Source: Sphingomonas sp. Y57 (lineage in GTDB: Bacteria > Pseudomonadota > Alphaproteobacteria > Sphingomonadales > Sphingomonadaceae). From it: 64,000 bases of DNA. Made by a program: the position numbers and the translations under genes. The number at the start of each line of letters is the position of its first letter. The first letter of the stretch is position 1. This document shows positions 27,786 through 36,642 of this stretch, piece by piece. The stretch spans positions 124,001 to 188,000 of the forward strand of contig NZ_LDES01000024.1 in NCBI RefSeq assembly GCF_001015195.1, read 5' to 3'. A model generated the notes under the pieces. That model saw nothing but the letters and a program-made list of their open reading frames with translations, did no database searches and was not told the DNA's origin.

Positions 27786-28292
27786 TCAGCCTGCGTCGAA
27801 GGCGGGATGGTAGCTGACCTGCCCCTTTGCTGCCCGGCCGGAGAGCCGGAGATATTGCAAATAGGGCGATGCCTCGTCGCCATAGCGAAGCGCCGGATCG
27901 CTCACGAAACCGAAGCGGCGATAATAGGCGGGATCGCCGAGCAGCACGCATCCGGCGGCGCCCCTTGCGCGAAGCCGGGCGATCGCCGTGTCGACCAGCC
28001 GGGCGCCGATGCCGCGGCGCCGCCGGCCAGGCTCGACGGACAGGGGGCCGAGGCCGAACCAGTCGCCGACGGCATCCTGGATGACCACGGGCGAGAGGGC
28101 GACATGGCCGATGATCACATCATCTTCGACCGCGACCAGCGAGAGGCTGAGCGCTCCCGCTGCGCGCAAGGCGTCGATGATCGCGGCTTCGGTGCCGCTC
28201 GCATGCTCGGCGGCGGCGAAGGCTCGGGTGGTCAGCGCCGCGATCGCCGGCGCATCGCCGGCCCGTTCGTCACGGATAAGGGCCGCTATCAG
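27786..28292 (-). CDS. GNAT-family N-acetyltransferase (YhbS-like)
   Basis: 168 residues if started at CTG 28292. The acetyl-CoA site is LGPLSVEPGRRRRGIGARLV, with GNAT strand features VAVEDDVIIGHVALSPV before it and GCVLLGDPAYYRRFGF after it, as in YhbS-type enzymes. No ATG/GTG/TTG exists near the expected N-terminus. TTG 28169 would remove the first strand and helix. CTG 28292 overlaps the prfB stop (CTGA) and has GAGG seven bases upstream; ATA 28289 is an alternative. Substrate unknown. Confidence 0.8.
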   Translation of the reverse strand: MIAALIRDERAGDAPAIAALTTRAFAAAEHASGTEAAIIDALRAAGALSLSLVAVEDDVIIGHVALSPVVIQDAVGDWFGLGPLSVEPGRRRRGIGARLVDTAIARLRARGAAGCVLLGDPAYYRRFGFVSDPALRYGDEASPYLQYLRLSGRAAKGQVSYHPAFDAG

Positions 28293-29416
28293 TCGACGTC
28301 CTCGACCTCGACCGTCTCGCCGGTCACGCGTTGCGACAGCGCGGCGGCCATGAAGCGGTCCAGATCGCCGTCGAGCACGTCGGACGGCGCCGTCGACGTG
28401 ACACCGGTGCGCAGGTCCTTCACCATCTGATAGGGCTGGAGGACATACGAGCGGATCTGGTGGCCCCAGCCGATCTCGGTCTTGGCGGCATAGCCCGCCA
28501 TCGCCTCGGCCTCGCGCTTCTGGAGTTCCTGCTCGTAGAGACGCGCCTTGAGCTGTTTCATCGCCTCGGCGCGATTCTTGTGCTGCGAGCGCTGGTTCTG
28601 GCAGGCGACGATGATGCCGGTCGGAAGATGGGTGATACGGACCGCCGAATCGGTGGTGTTGACGTGCTGCCCGCCTGCGCCCGACGATCGATAGGTATCT
28701 ATCTTGAGATCCTTCTCGAGCACCTCGATGTCGATGTCGTCGTCGACCTCCGGATAGACCCAGACCGACGCGAAGCTGGTGTGCCGACGCGCTGCCGAGT
28801 CGTAGGGGCTGATGCGGACCAACCGATGGACGCCGCTTTCGGTCTTGGCATAGCCATAGGCGTTCTCGCCGCGCACCAGCAGCGTCGCCGACTTGATGCC
28901 GGCCTGCTCCCCCGCGTGGAAGTCGATCAGTTCGACCTTGTAGCCGTGGCGCTCGGCCCAGCGGGCGTACATGCGCTGGAGCATGCCGGCCCAGTCCTGG
29001 CTCTCGGTACCGCCCGCCCCCGAATTGACCTCGATATAGGTGTTGTTCGCGTCGGCCTCGCCTGCCAACAGCGCCCCGATCTTGTCCTTCTCGGCCCGCT
29101 CGGCGAGCACGGCGAGCGCCTGTACGCCGTCGTCGACCAGCGCAGTATCGCCCTCTGCCTCGGCCAGCTCAATCAGCTCGATCGTATCGTCGCGCTCCTG
29201 CTCGATCGCCTTGACCGCCGAGATCGCCTCGTCGAGCCTACGCCGCTCGCGCATCACCTCCTGCGCGGCCTTGGCATCGTCCCACAGCTTCGGGTCCTCG
29301 ACCCGGTTGTTGAGTTCGTCTAGGCGGCGGAGCGCGCGGTCCCAATCCAGGAAGCGGCGGACGAGCGCCATCGCCTGGTTGATCTGATCGACACTGGCTT
29401 GCGCTTCGGCGCGCAT
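28289..29416 (-). CDS. prfB: Peptide chain release factor 2
   Basis: Recognises UGA and UAA stop codons and triggers peptide release. 375 residues. The GGQ loop is SSGAGGQHVNTTDSAVR. The anticodon-like tripeptide is SPY in RISPYDSAARRHTSF, where E. coli has SPF. I believe the Tyr variant is common in alphaproteobacteria. The gene reads through in one frame: at the place where E. coli has its programmed CUUUGAC frameshift the sequence reads CTGGATTGG, so autoregulation by frameshifting is absent. It lies 89 bp downstream of mrcA. Confidence 0.96.
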   Translation of the reverse strand: MRAEAQASVDQINQAMALVRRFLDWDRALRRLDELNNRVEDPKLWDDAKAAQEVMRERRRLDEAISAVKAIEQERDDTIELIELAEAEGDTALVDDGVQALAVLAERAEKDKIGALLAGEADANNTYIEVNSGAGGTESQDWAGMLQRMYARWAERHGYKVELIDFHAGEQAGIKSATLLVRGENAYGYAKTESGVHRLVRISPYDSAARRHTSFASVWVYPEVDDDIDIEVLEKDLKIDTYRSSGAGGQHVNTTDSAVRITHLPTGIIVACQNQRSQHKNRAEAMKQLKARLYEQELQKREAEAMAGYAAKTEIGWGHQIRSYVLQPYQMVKDLRTGVTSTAPSDVLDGDLDRFMAAALSQRVTGETVEVEDVD

Positions 29417-29505
29417 AATCGAAACTCCGGATCGAAGGGCATCATCCCGGCGAAGGTCGGGATACCGGTAGGCATATAGGTACTGCGTCTCTGGTGCGGC
29501 AGGCC

Positions 29506-31980
29506 CTAGTAGATGCCGTCCTGGCTTTGCAAGAACTCGCTGTCGGTGGTGGCCCGCGCGGCGGGGGCGGCGCGCTTGGCGATCTCGTCCCGGCGGATGG
29601 TGCGGCGCGGCTCGCTCTCGGGCTTGAACGCCTCCCAGATCACCGGGCTGTAATAGCTGCCGTCGGGCCAGGCACCGAACACGCGGCGGCCGGTCTTGCG
29701 GTCGATCCGGATCATGCGGATGCCGGCCGGGGCGCGGAATGGGACGACCGGCATGTCCTTCATCGCCTTGGCGGCGAAGGCGCGGAAGATCGGCGCCGCG
29801 ATCGTGCCGCCCTGGGCGTAGCCGCCCATCGAGCGCGGATTGTCGTAGCCGAGATAGAGGCCGCCCACCATGTCGGCCGATCCGCCAACGAACCAGACGT
29901 TGGTCGGCCCCGACGAGGTACCGGTCTTGCCGAACATCGGCCGGCCCAGGTCACGCAATATCGTCGCGGTGCCCCGCTCGACCACGCCTTGCATGATGTA
30001 GAGCATCTGATAGGCGGTCATCGCATCGATAACCTGCTTCGATCGCAGGCGCGGGCGCGGCATCGGCCGGCCGTCATACTGTGCCATGTTGCAGCCCTCG
30101 CAGGCCCGCTTGTCGGCGCGCCAGATCAGCTTGCCGTTGCGATCCTGGACATAGTCGATGACGGTCGGCGTCACCGCGCGGCCCTGGTTGGCGAAGATCG
30201 AATAGCCGTTGACGATCTGCTGCACGGTCGTCTCGCCTGCGCCCAGCGCATAGGCGAGATAGGGCGGATAGTCGCCGATCCCCATGATCTTGGCGGTGCG
30301 GACGACCTTGTCCATGCCGATCTGGCTGGCAGTGCGGACCGTCATCAGGTTGCGGGACTGCTCGACGCCCCAGCGCATCGTCTGCTGCCCTGCGTTGGAG
30401 CCCGAGAAATTCTTGAAGCATTTCTGGCCGAGCCGCGCCGACTGATAGACGCAGAAGGGTCCATCGATGATGATCGACGCCGGGGTCATGCCGTTGTCGA
30501 GCGCAGCGGCGTAGACGAACGGCTTGAAGGTCGAGCCCGGCTGTCGCTTCGCCTGGGTGGCGCGGTTGAAAGAGGAGCCGCGCGAATCAAAGCCGCCCTG
30601 CATGGCCAGGATCTGGCCGGTATGCGGGTTCTGGACGACCATCCCGCCGGAAATGCTGGGGATACTGCGCAGTGTCCAGCCGCCATTGCCCTCGCGCCGT
30701 ACGACGATCACGTCGCCGGCCTTCAGGAAATCGAACGCGCGTCCGCCAACGCCGGCTTTCGGCATGGTCGCGCCCGAACTCGGCAGGGTGCCGCGCGACC
30801 CGTTCTCGAAGCCGATCTCGGCCTGTGATCCCTGCTTGGACAGGACCACGGCGGGGAACCAGTTGGTATAGCCCGCGCCGACGTTGAGATTGGCCAGGCT
30901 GCGCGCCCAATTGTCATCGATGTCGATCCTGGCGATCCGGCCCCGCCAGCCTGCGGCGGCCTCGAAACGGACCAGGCCGTCGCGCAGCGCATCCTCGGCC
31001 GCATTCTGGACCTTGCCGTCATAGGAGGTGCGCACCCATAGGCCGCCCGAATAGACCGAGTTCGGACCGTCGTCGGCGGTCTCGCCATAGCGCTCGATCA
31101 GCTGGCGGCGGACCTCCTCCATGAAATAGCCGCCGACGCTGGGACGCGGAGCATAGCGTGGCACGATGCCCAGCGGCGCGGCAGCCGCGGCCTGACGCTG
31201 CTCGGCCGTGATGAAGCCGTTCTCCTGCATCTGCAGCAAGACATAATTGCGCCGCTCGAGCGCGCGGTCGGCATGGCGCTCGACCGTGTAGTTGGACGGC
31301 GCTTTGGGCAGGATCGCCAGATAGGCCGCTTCGGGCAAGGTCAACTCGCCGACGTCCTTGCGGAAATAGGCTCGGCTGGCCGACTGTACGCCATAGGCGT
31401 TTCGGCCCAGGAAAATCTGGTTGAGGTAGATTTCGAGGATCTGCTGCTTGGTCAGCGCGCCTTCGATGCGGAAGGCGAGGATCGCCTCGCGGATCTTGCG
31501 CGCGATCGAATAGTCGTCGCCGACGATCAGGTTCTTGGCGACCTGCTGGGTGATTGTCGATCCGCCCTTGGCGCGCCGACCGCTGCCCAGCTTGGTCGTA
31601 TAGTCCCAAACCGCGCCCGCGAGACCGCCGATGTCGATGCCCGGATGGCTGAAGAAGGTCTTGTCCTCGGCCGAGATGAAGGCATCGATCAGGACCTTGG
31701 GATATTCCGCGTAGGAAAGCTGCACGCGCCGTTCGCGCGCGAAATCGGCAATCGGTTCGCCGTCATAGCCGCGGACGTTGGTCGGAAGCGGTGGCTGATA
31801 GGCCAGCAATGCGTCCGCTGTAGGCAATCCCCGCGCGAAAAAGAACCAGATGAGCAGCCAGAGGAGCGCCGCCGACCACAGCACATAGCCCGACCAGCGC
31901 CAGCTCCGGAACGTCCGGAGATGGCGTACCTGGTCTCGCCAGCCGGGAAACGGGTTGTGGAAGGCTTGTAGCTTCGGCAC
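29506..31980 (-). CDS. mrcA: Penicillin-binding protein 1A, bifunctional
   Basis: Class A PBP that polymerises and cross-links peptidoglycan. 824 residues. Membrane anchor about 32-48. Glycosyltransferase domain with catalytic Glu105 (SAEDKTFFSHPG), GGSTITQQVAKN and RKIREAILAF. Transpeptidase domain with Ser483-x-x-Lys486 (PGSTFKPF), SRN at 542-544 and KTGTSS at 685. An OB-like insertion lies between the domains. mrcA-prfB downstream and the amidase upstream form a conserved alphaproteobacterial order. The gap to the amidase holds a 135-nt repeat. Confidence 0.96.
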   Translation of the reverse strand: MPKLQAFHNPFPGWRDQVRHLRTFRSWRWSGYVLWSAALLWLLIWFFFARGLPTADALLAYQPPLPTNVRGYDGEPIADFARERRVQLSYAEYPKVLIDAFISAEDKTFFSHPGIDIGGLAGAVWDYTTKLGSGRRAKGGSTITQQVAKNLIVGDDYSIARKIREAILAFRIEGALTKQQILEIYLNQIFLGRNAYGVQSASRAYFRKDVGELTLPEAAYLAILPKAPSNYTVERHADRALERRNYVLLQMQENGFITAEQRQAAAAAPLGIVPRYAPRPSVGGYFMEEVRRQLIERYGETADDGPNSVYSGGLWVRTSYDGKVQNAAEDALRDGLVRFEAAAGWRGRIARIDIDDNWARSLANLNVGAGYTNWFPAVVLSKQGSQAEIGFENGSRGTLPSSGATMPKAGVGGRAFDFLKAGDVIVVRREGNGGWTLRSIPSISGGMVVQNPHTGQILAMQGGFDSRGSSFNRATQAKRQPGSTFKPFVYAAALDNGMTPASIIIDGPFCVYQSARLGQKCFKNFSGSNAGQQTMRWGVEQSRNLMTVRTASQIGMDKVVRTAKIMGIGDYPPYLAYALGAGETTVQQIVNGYSIFANQGRAVTPTVIDYVQDRNGKLIWRADKRACEGCNMAQYDGRPMPRPRLRSKQVIDAMTAYQMLYIMQGVVERGTATILRDLGRPMFGKTGTSSGPTNVWFVGGSADMVGGLYLGYDNPRSMGGYAQGGTIAAPIFRAFAAKAMKDMPVVPFRAPAGIRMIRIDRKTGRRVFGAWPDGSYYSPVIWEAFKPESEPRRTIRRDEIAKRAAPAARATTDSEFLQSQDGIY

Positions 31981-32047
31981 CGGCGCGCTCTAGCAGGTTT
32001 GGAGGGGTTTGGAAGCCGGGGAGGGATGCTTCTTCCCAATCGCTGTC

Positions 32048-32182
32048 ATGCCTGCGGAGGCAGGCATCCATGGCTGTCCCCTTCTCAGATGCCATCCGGC
32101 CGATGAGAGGCATGCACCCCAGCCTTCGGCTAGAGGCCGAAGTTTATCCCGAGCGCCTGCCTTGCAGGCAGTCGAGGGGCTG
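32048..32182. repeat. 135-nt structured intergenic repeat, copy 2
   Basis: Inverted relative to copy 1 (6368-6502) and the same length. The plus strand reads hairpin ATGCCTGC-GGAG-GCAGGCAT (32048-32067), 20-nt linker, GATGCCATC, then arms TTCGGC...GCCGAA and GCCTGC-CTT-GCAGGC inside the outer pair CCAGCC / GGCTGG. It lies between the amidase and mrcA on the minus-strand operon, where it could attenuate or process the transcript. Confidence 0.75.
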
Positions 32183-32207
32183 GTGTGGCGGAGAAAGAGA
32201 AGCACTC

Positions 32208-33443
32208 TCACTCTCCCGCCAGCCGTCGCGCGAAATGGATCTCGACCGCCTTCCGCACGCCGATCGCGATGTTGCGGCGATATTGGGGTGAGAGCAGCAG
32301 GGCGAGGTCGTCCTGGTTCGAGATATAGCCGGTCTCCAGCAGCACCGACGGGACGTCGGGCGCTTTGAGGACGATCAGCCCGGCGAAGCGGTGGGCGTCG
32401 TCCTTGAAGTGGATCGTCGGCGACATTTCGCGCTGGAGCAGCGTCGCGAACTGCGACGAGATGTTCATTGTCTCGCGCTGGGCGAGGTCGAGCAGGATCG
32501 AGGAGACCTCGTTGTTCTCCCCGCCCAGATCGATGCCGTTGAGGATGTCGGCGCGGTTCTCCTTGGCGGCAAGCTGCGCCGCGACCCGGTCGGACGCCAC
32601 TTCCGAAAGCGTATAGATGCTCGCGCCACGCGCGGCGGTGTTCACCGCGCTGTCGGCATGGACGGAGATGAACAGGTCCGCCTTGAGCCGACGGGCGATC
32701 TCGCGCCGCTCGCCGAGCACCAGGAAACGATCGTCGTTGCGGGTCAGCGCGACGCGCACCCGCCCCGATTCCACCAGCTCGTCGCGGATGGCCTGGGCGA
32801 TCCGCAGCGCGATGTCCTTTTCCTTGTAGCGGCCGTCGGTCGACTGCGAGCCGGGGTCGTGGCCGCCATGGCCGGCGTCGATCACCACCAGCGGCCGCTT
32901 CGTGCCGCGCGCGCCGGTGATCGCGGGGACGGGCAGCGGGCGGGGTGGATCGAGTGGTACGGTGATGCCGCCGCGTTGCGTGGATCGCGTGTCGATGGCC
33001 TTGTCGTCGAGCCCGAAGAGCTGACGCCCCTTGCGGACGGCGCGTGCGAACAAGCTCTCGTCGACCGGTTTGAGGGTGAGGGTCAGCGTCTTGTGATCGG
33101 CCGAGAAGGTCGCATCGGACACGATCGCGGCGCGGTTCAGCTCGAACACGACCCGCGCAGTGTCGGGGTCATATTGGCCGTGCCGGGTCGAGGTAATCAG
33201 CCCGCCGGATGCGGACGCCCGCCCCATTCGCGCGCCGGGAAGGTCGACCGCGATCCGCCGCGGTCCGGACAGCATGAAGGCGGAGGCGGTCGCGACCGGC
33301 TGGTCGAACCGCAACGTCACGCTCGTCGTGCCGATCTCCACTGCCGACACCGTCGCCGCGGCGTGCAGCGCCGTGGGCAGGAACGACAGCAGCAGAGCGC
33401 AGAGAGCGAGGACGATACGCTGGCTGAAACCTGTTTCTGGCAA
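32208..33443 (-). CDS. N-acetylmuramoyl-L-alanine amidase with AMIN domain
   Basis: Periplasmic zinc amidase that splits septal peptidoglycan. A signal peptide (FSQRIVLALCALLLSFLPTA), an AMIN targeting domain (about 30-130) and a C-terminal Amidase_3 domain are seen. Zinc/catalytic motifs are IDAGHGGHDPGS, a Glu in YKEKDIALRIAQ, ISVHADSA and LLETGYISN. No ATG is available. I place the start at TTG 33443; TTG 33488 is the alternative and would lengthen the n-region by 15 residues. Upstream of mrcA; divergent from rne. Confidence 0.9.
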   Translation of the reverse strand: MPETGFSQRIVLALCALLLSFLPTALHAAATVSAVEIGTTSVTLRFDQPVATASAFMLSGPRRIAVDLPGARMGRASASGGLITSTRHGQYDPDTARVVFELNRAAIVSDATFSADHKTLTLTLKPVDESLFARAVRKGRQLFGLDDKAIDTRSTQRGGITVPLDPPRPLPVPAITGARGTKRPLVVIDAGHGGHDPGSQSTDGRYKEKDIALRIAQAIRDELVESGRVRVALTRNDDRFLVLGERREIARRLKADLFISVHADSAVNTAARGASIYTLSEVASDRVAAQLAAKENRADILNGIDLGGENNEVSSILLDLAQRETMNISSQFATLLQREMSPTIHFKDDAHRFAGLIVLKAPDVPSVLLETGYISNQDDLALLLSPQYRRNIAIGVRKAVEIHFARRLAGE

Positions 33444-33905
33444 GATGGCCCCGCGATACCCGGCCGGTCTTGAAATGCCGACTGCCAAATAGTTTAACCA
33501 AAGCTGGGCGGTGCTTGTCCAGTACGGTGAATGCTTGCTCCGTCTCCGATCGGATGCTAGCAGTTTTTATCCGGATATCGGCCGGTCCCCGTAAAGCGGG
33601 GCGATAGGCGCCGTTCCGGCCTTACCGTCGCCCTGTGGCGGCGGCGTAACAGGTTGACGATCGCATGAGTCATTTTTTGCCCCTTTCCATAGGCTGCCAG
33701 ATCGTTGGCGGCGCGTGGAACGGTGCCTTTTTTCCGACGCATTGCGCCGGAAATGACGATGCGACGGCTGCGAACACCCATTTTTCACCTTCGATGACGC
33801 TTCCGGGGAGGACACGGCTTGCCGCTCCCCCCGGCCGCGCATCCTCAGCATATCGCGCGTCGAGGCCCGGCCATGCTGCCGGCTCCCGCGCCTGGAGAGC
33901 TTTGA
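33444..33905 (+). promoter_or_regulatory. Divergent promoter region and long rne leader
   Basis: 462 bp without a gene. It must hold the promoters of the amidase (leftward) and rne (rightward). Visible elements are CCCC-GTAAAG-CGGGG near 33590, a hairpin TTTCCGACGC-ATT-GCGCCGGAAA at 33731-33753 with one internal mismatch and a run of T before it, and T-rich single-stranded stretches (CATTTTTTGC, CCTTTTTTC). A long, structured 5' leader is expected for RNase E, which in E. coli autoregulates through its leader. Whether the same holds here is inference. Confidence 0.45.
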
Positions 33906-36560
33906 ATGACAACCCGCATGCTTATCGACGCACGCCACCGGGAGGAAACCCGCGTGGCGGTCGTCCAGGGGAACCGAATCGAGGAATTTGACTTTGAGTC
34001 TGCCGAGCGCAAGCAGCTCAAGGGTAATATCTATCTCGCCAAGGTAACGAGGGTCGAACCCTCACTTCAGGCTGCGTTCGTCGATTATGGCGGCAATCGC
34101 CACGGCTTCCTCGCCTTCTCGGAAATCCACCCCGATTATTACCAGATCCCCAAGGAGGACCGCGAGGCGCTGCTCCGCGAGGAGGCCGAGCACGCCGCCG
34201 AGGAAGAGGCGCTGCGCGCCCGCGAGGCGGAGCATGATGACGACGGCGAGGAGATCGAGGACGACGGCCACGATCACCATGACGACCATGATCATGACGA
34301 AGACGGCGAAGGTGGCGAGGAGCGCCCCCGCGCGCGCCGCGAATCGGTCGGCGGCGGTTCCGACGACGGCGCCGTGGAGAATCTGCGCCAGCGCCGCATG
34401 AACCTGCGCCGCCGCTACAAGATTCAGGACGTGATCCGCCGGCGGCAGGTGCTGCTGGTCCAGGTCGTCAAGGAAGAGCGCGGCAACAAGGGCGCGGCGC
34501 TGACCACCTATCTGTCGCTGGCCGGCCGCTATTGCGTGCTGATGCCGAACACCAGCCATGGCGGCGGCATCAGCCGCAAAATCTCGAATGCGGCCGACCG
34601 CAAGCGGCTCAAGTCGATCATGGCCGAACTGAACCTGCCGAATACGATGGGCTGCATCGTCCGTACGGCAGGCCTCCAGCGCACCAAGACCGAGATCAAG
34701 CGCGACTTCGACTATCTCGCCCGCCTGTGGGACGAGATTCGCGAGAACACGCTCGGATCACAGGCCCCGGCGCTGATCTACGGCGACAGCGACCTGATCA
34801 AGCGCGCGATCCGCGACATCTACAACCGCGACATCGACGAGGTCGTGGTCGAGGGCGAGGAGGGCTATCGCCAGGCCCGCGCCTTCATGAAGCTGCTGAT
34901 GCCCAGCCACGCCAAGAAGGTCGGCCTCTATGCCGACGCGGTGCCGCTGTTCCAGCGCTTCGGCGTCGAGGACCAGCTCGCGGCGATGTACCAGCCGATC
35001 GTCCAGCTCAAGTCGGGCGGCTATCTCGTGATCAACCCGACCGAGGCGCTGGTGTCGATCGACATCAACTCGGGCCGGTCGACCCGCGAGCATAATATCG
35101 AGCAGACCGCCACCGCGACCAACCTCGAGGCGGCGCACGAGATCGCCCGCCAGCTTCGCCTGCGCGACATGGCGGGCCTGATCGTGATCGACTTCATCGA
35201 CATGGAGAACAACTCCAATATCCGTAAGGTCGAGAAGGCGATGAAGGAGGCGCTCAAGAACGATCGCGCCCGCATCCAGGTCGGCCGCATCTCCAGCTTC
35301 GGCCTGTTCGAGATGAGCCGCCAGCGCCTTCGCACCGGCGTGCTCGAGGCCTCGACCCGGCAATGCCCGCATTGCGAGGGAACCGGCCTGATCCGCACCG
35401 CTTCCTCGGCAGGGCTGTCGGCGCTGCGCATGCTCGAGGACGAGGCCGCGCGCGGTCGCGGTTCACGCCTGCTGCTGCGCGCCAGCCAGGAAGCCGCCTT
35501 CTATGTCCTCAACCGCAAGCGCACCGAGCTGGCCGAGATCGAGGAGCGCTACGGCGTCGCCATCGAGATCGTCTCCGACGGCACGCTGGAGGGCGCGCGG
35601 ATGAGTGTCGAGGCTGGCGGCCCGCCGCCGAGTCACGCGCCGCGCCTGCCGACGCCGCTCCCGATCGAGGCTGACGACGACATCGAGGACGAGGTCGAGG
35701 AAGAAGAGGAGGAGATCGCCGCCGAGGACGAAGGCCAGGAAGATGGCGAGCGTGGTGACGGCAATCGCCGTCGCCGTCGCCGTCGCCGCCGTCGTGGCGG
35801 TCGCGGTCGCGATCAGGATGGCCAGGGCGAAGCCGGGCAGGTCGATGAGGGCGCCGAGGGCGACGAAGCGGCCGAGGATGGCGAAGCTTCCGGCGAGACC
35901 GAAGAGGCCGCCGCCGAGGATGGCGCCGGTGAAACGCGCGGCCGTCGCCGCCGTGGCCGCCGCTCGGGCCGTCGTCGGGGAGGCGAAGGGGCCGAGGCCG
36001 AGGCGACGGAACAGGCCGAGGCTCCGCTGAGCGAGCCGGTGGCTGAAGAAGCGTCGGTCGCGGCCGAGCCCGAAGCCGTCGCCGAGCAAGCGGCACCCGC
36101 CGAGCCGGCGCCGAAGACGCGCCGTCGGCCGCGTGCCCGCAAGGCCGATGCGGCCCCTGCCGAAGCGGTCGAGGCCGTCCAGGCTCCGGCCGAGGAAGCG
36201 GCGCCCGTCGCAGCCGAACCCGAGGCCGAACCGGTCGTCGAGGAAGCGCCCAAGCCGCGCCGTGGCGGTCGCCGCAAGAAGGCCGAGGTCGAGGCGGAAG
36301 CCGCTGCGGCTCCCGCGCCCGTCGAGGTTGCTCCGGTTGAGGCCGCTCCGGCCGAGCCGGAAGCCGAACCCGCCGCGGAAGCCGCGCCCAAGCGTCGCAC
36401 CCGGTCGCGGGCGAAGGCCGCCGCGGCCGCGCCAGCCGAGACGGTCGAGGCCGTGGCCGAAACAGCCGAGCCTGCCGCCGAAGCCGCGTCCGCCGAAGAG
36501 GCGGAGGAAGAGGGTGGTTCTCCACGTCGTGGCTGGTGGCAGCGGACCTTCGGCGCCTGA
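33906..36560 (+). CDS. rne: Ribonuclease E
   Basis: Essential endonuclease for mRNA decay and rRNA processing. 884 residues. S1 domain (about 35-185) interrupted by an acidic/His-rich insert (residues about 85-155). RNase H-like and DNase I-like core with catalytic Asp386 (VSIDINSG) and Asp429 (LIVIDFID). Zn-link CPHC with Cys487 and Cys490. The C-terminal 340 residues are disordered: Arg blocks (RRRRRRRRGGRGR) and Ala/Pro/Glu repeats, ending in WWQRTFGA, typical of degradosome scaffolds. The start MTTRMLIDARH is the family N-terminus. Confidence 0.96.
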   Translation: MTTRMLIDARHREETRVAVVQGNRIEEFDFESAERKQLKGNIYLAKVTRVEPSLQAAFVDYGGNRHGFLAFSEIHPDYYQIPKEDREALLREEAEHAAEEEALRAREAEHDDDGEEIEDDGHDHHDDHDHDEDGEGGEERPRARRESVGGGSDDGAVENLRQRRMNLRRRYKIQDVIRRRQVLLVQVVKEERGNKGAALTTYLSLAGRYCVLMPNTSHGGGISRKISNAADRKRLKSIMAELNLPNTMGCIVRTAGLQRTKTEIKRDFDYLARLWDEIRENTLGSQAPALIYGDSDLIKRAIRDIYNRDIDEVVVEGEEGYRQARAFMKLLMPSHAKKVGLYADAVPLFQRFGVEDQLAAMYQPIVQLKSGGYLVINPTEALVSIDINSGRSTREHNIEQTATATNLEAAHEIARQLRLRDMAGLIVIDFIDMENNSNIRKVEKAMKEALKNDRARIQVGRISSFGLFEMSRQRLRTGVLEASTRQCPHCEGTGLIRTASSAGLSALRMLEDEAARGRGSRLLLRASQEAAFYVLNRKRTELAEIEERYGVAIEIVSDGTLEGARMSVEAGGPPPSHAPRLPTPLPIEADDDIEDEVEEEEEEIAAEDEGQEDGERGDGNRRRRRRRRRRGGRGRDQDGQGEAGQVDEGAEGDEAAEDGEASGETEEAAAEDGAGETRGRRRRGRRSGRRRGGEGAEAEATEQAEAPLSEPVAEEASVAAEPEAVAEQAAPAEPAPKTRRRPRARKADAAPAEAVEAVQAPAEEAAPVAAEPEAEPVVEEAPKPRRGGRRKKAEVEAEAAAAPAPVEVAPVEAAPAEPEAEPAAEAAPKRRTRSRAKAAAAAPAETVEAVAETAEPAAEAASAEEAEEEGGSPRRGWWQRTFGA

Positions 36561-36642
36561 GCATGCGGGGCGGGCCTTCGCTCGAAGGTCTGCCCCGTCG
36601 CTTCACGCGCGGTTCAGCCAGCCGACGCCAGGAAGAGTGGGC

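Noticed and set aside
28289-29416. Programmed frameshift in prfB
   Set aside because: The region equivalent to the E. coli CUUUGAC site has no stop codon; the frame is continuous.
33654-33682. Sigma-70 promoter for rne starting TTGACG
   Set aside because: A consensus-like -35 is present, but no acceptable -10 lies 16-18 bp downstream.
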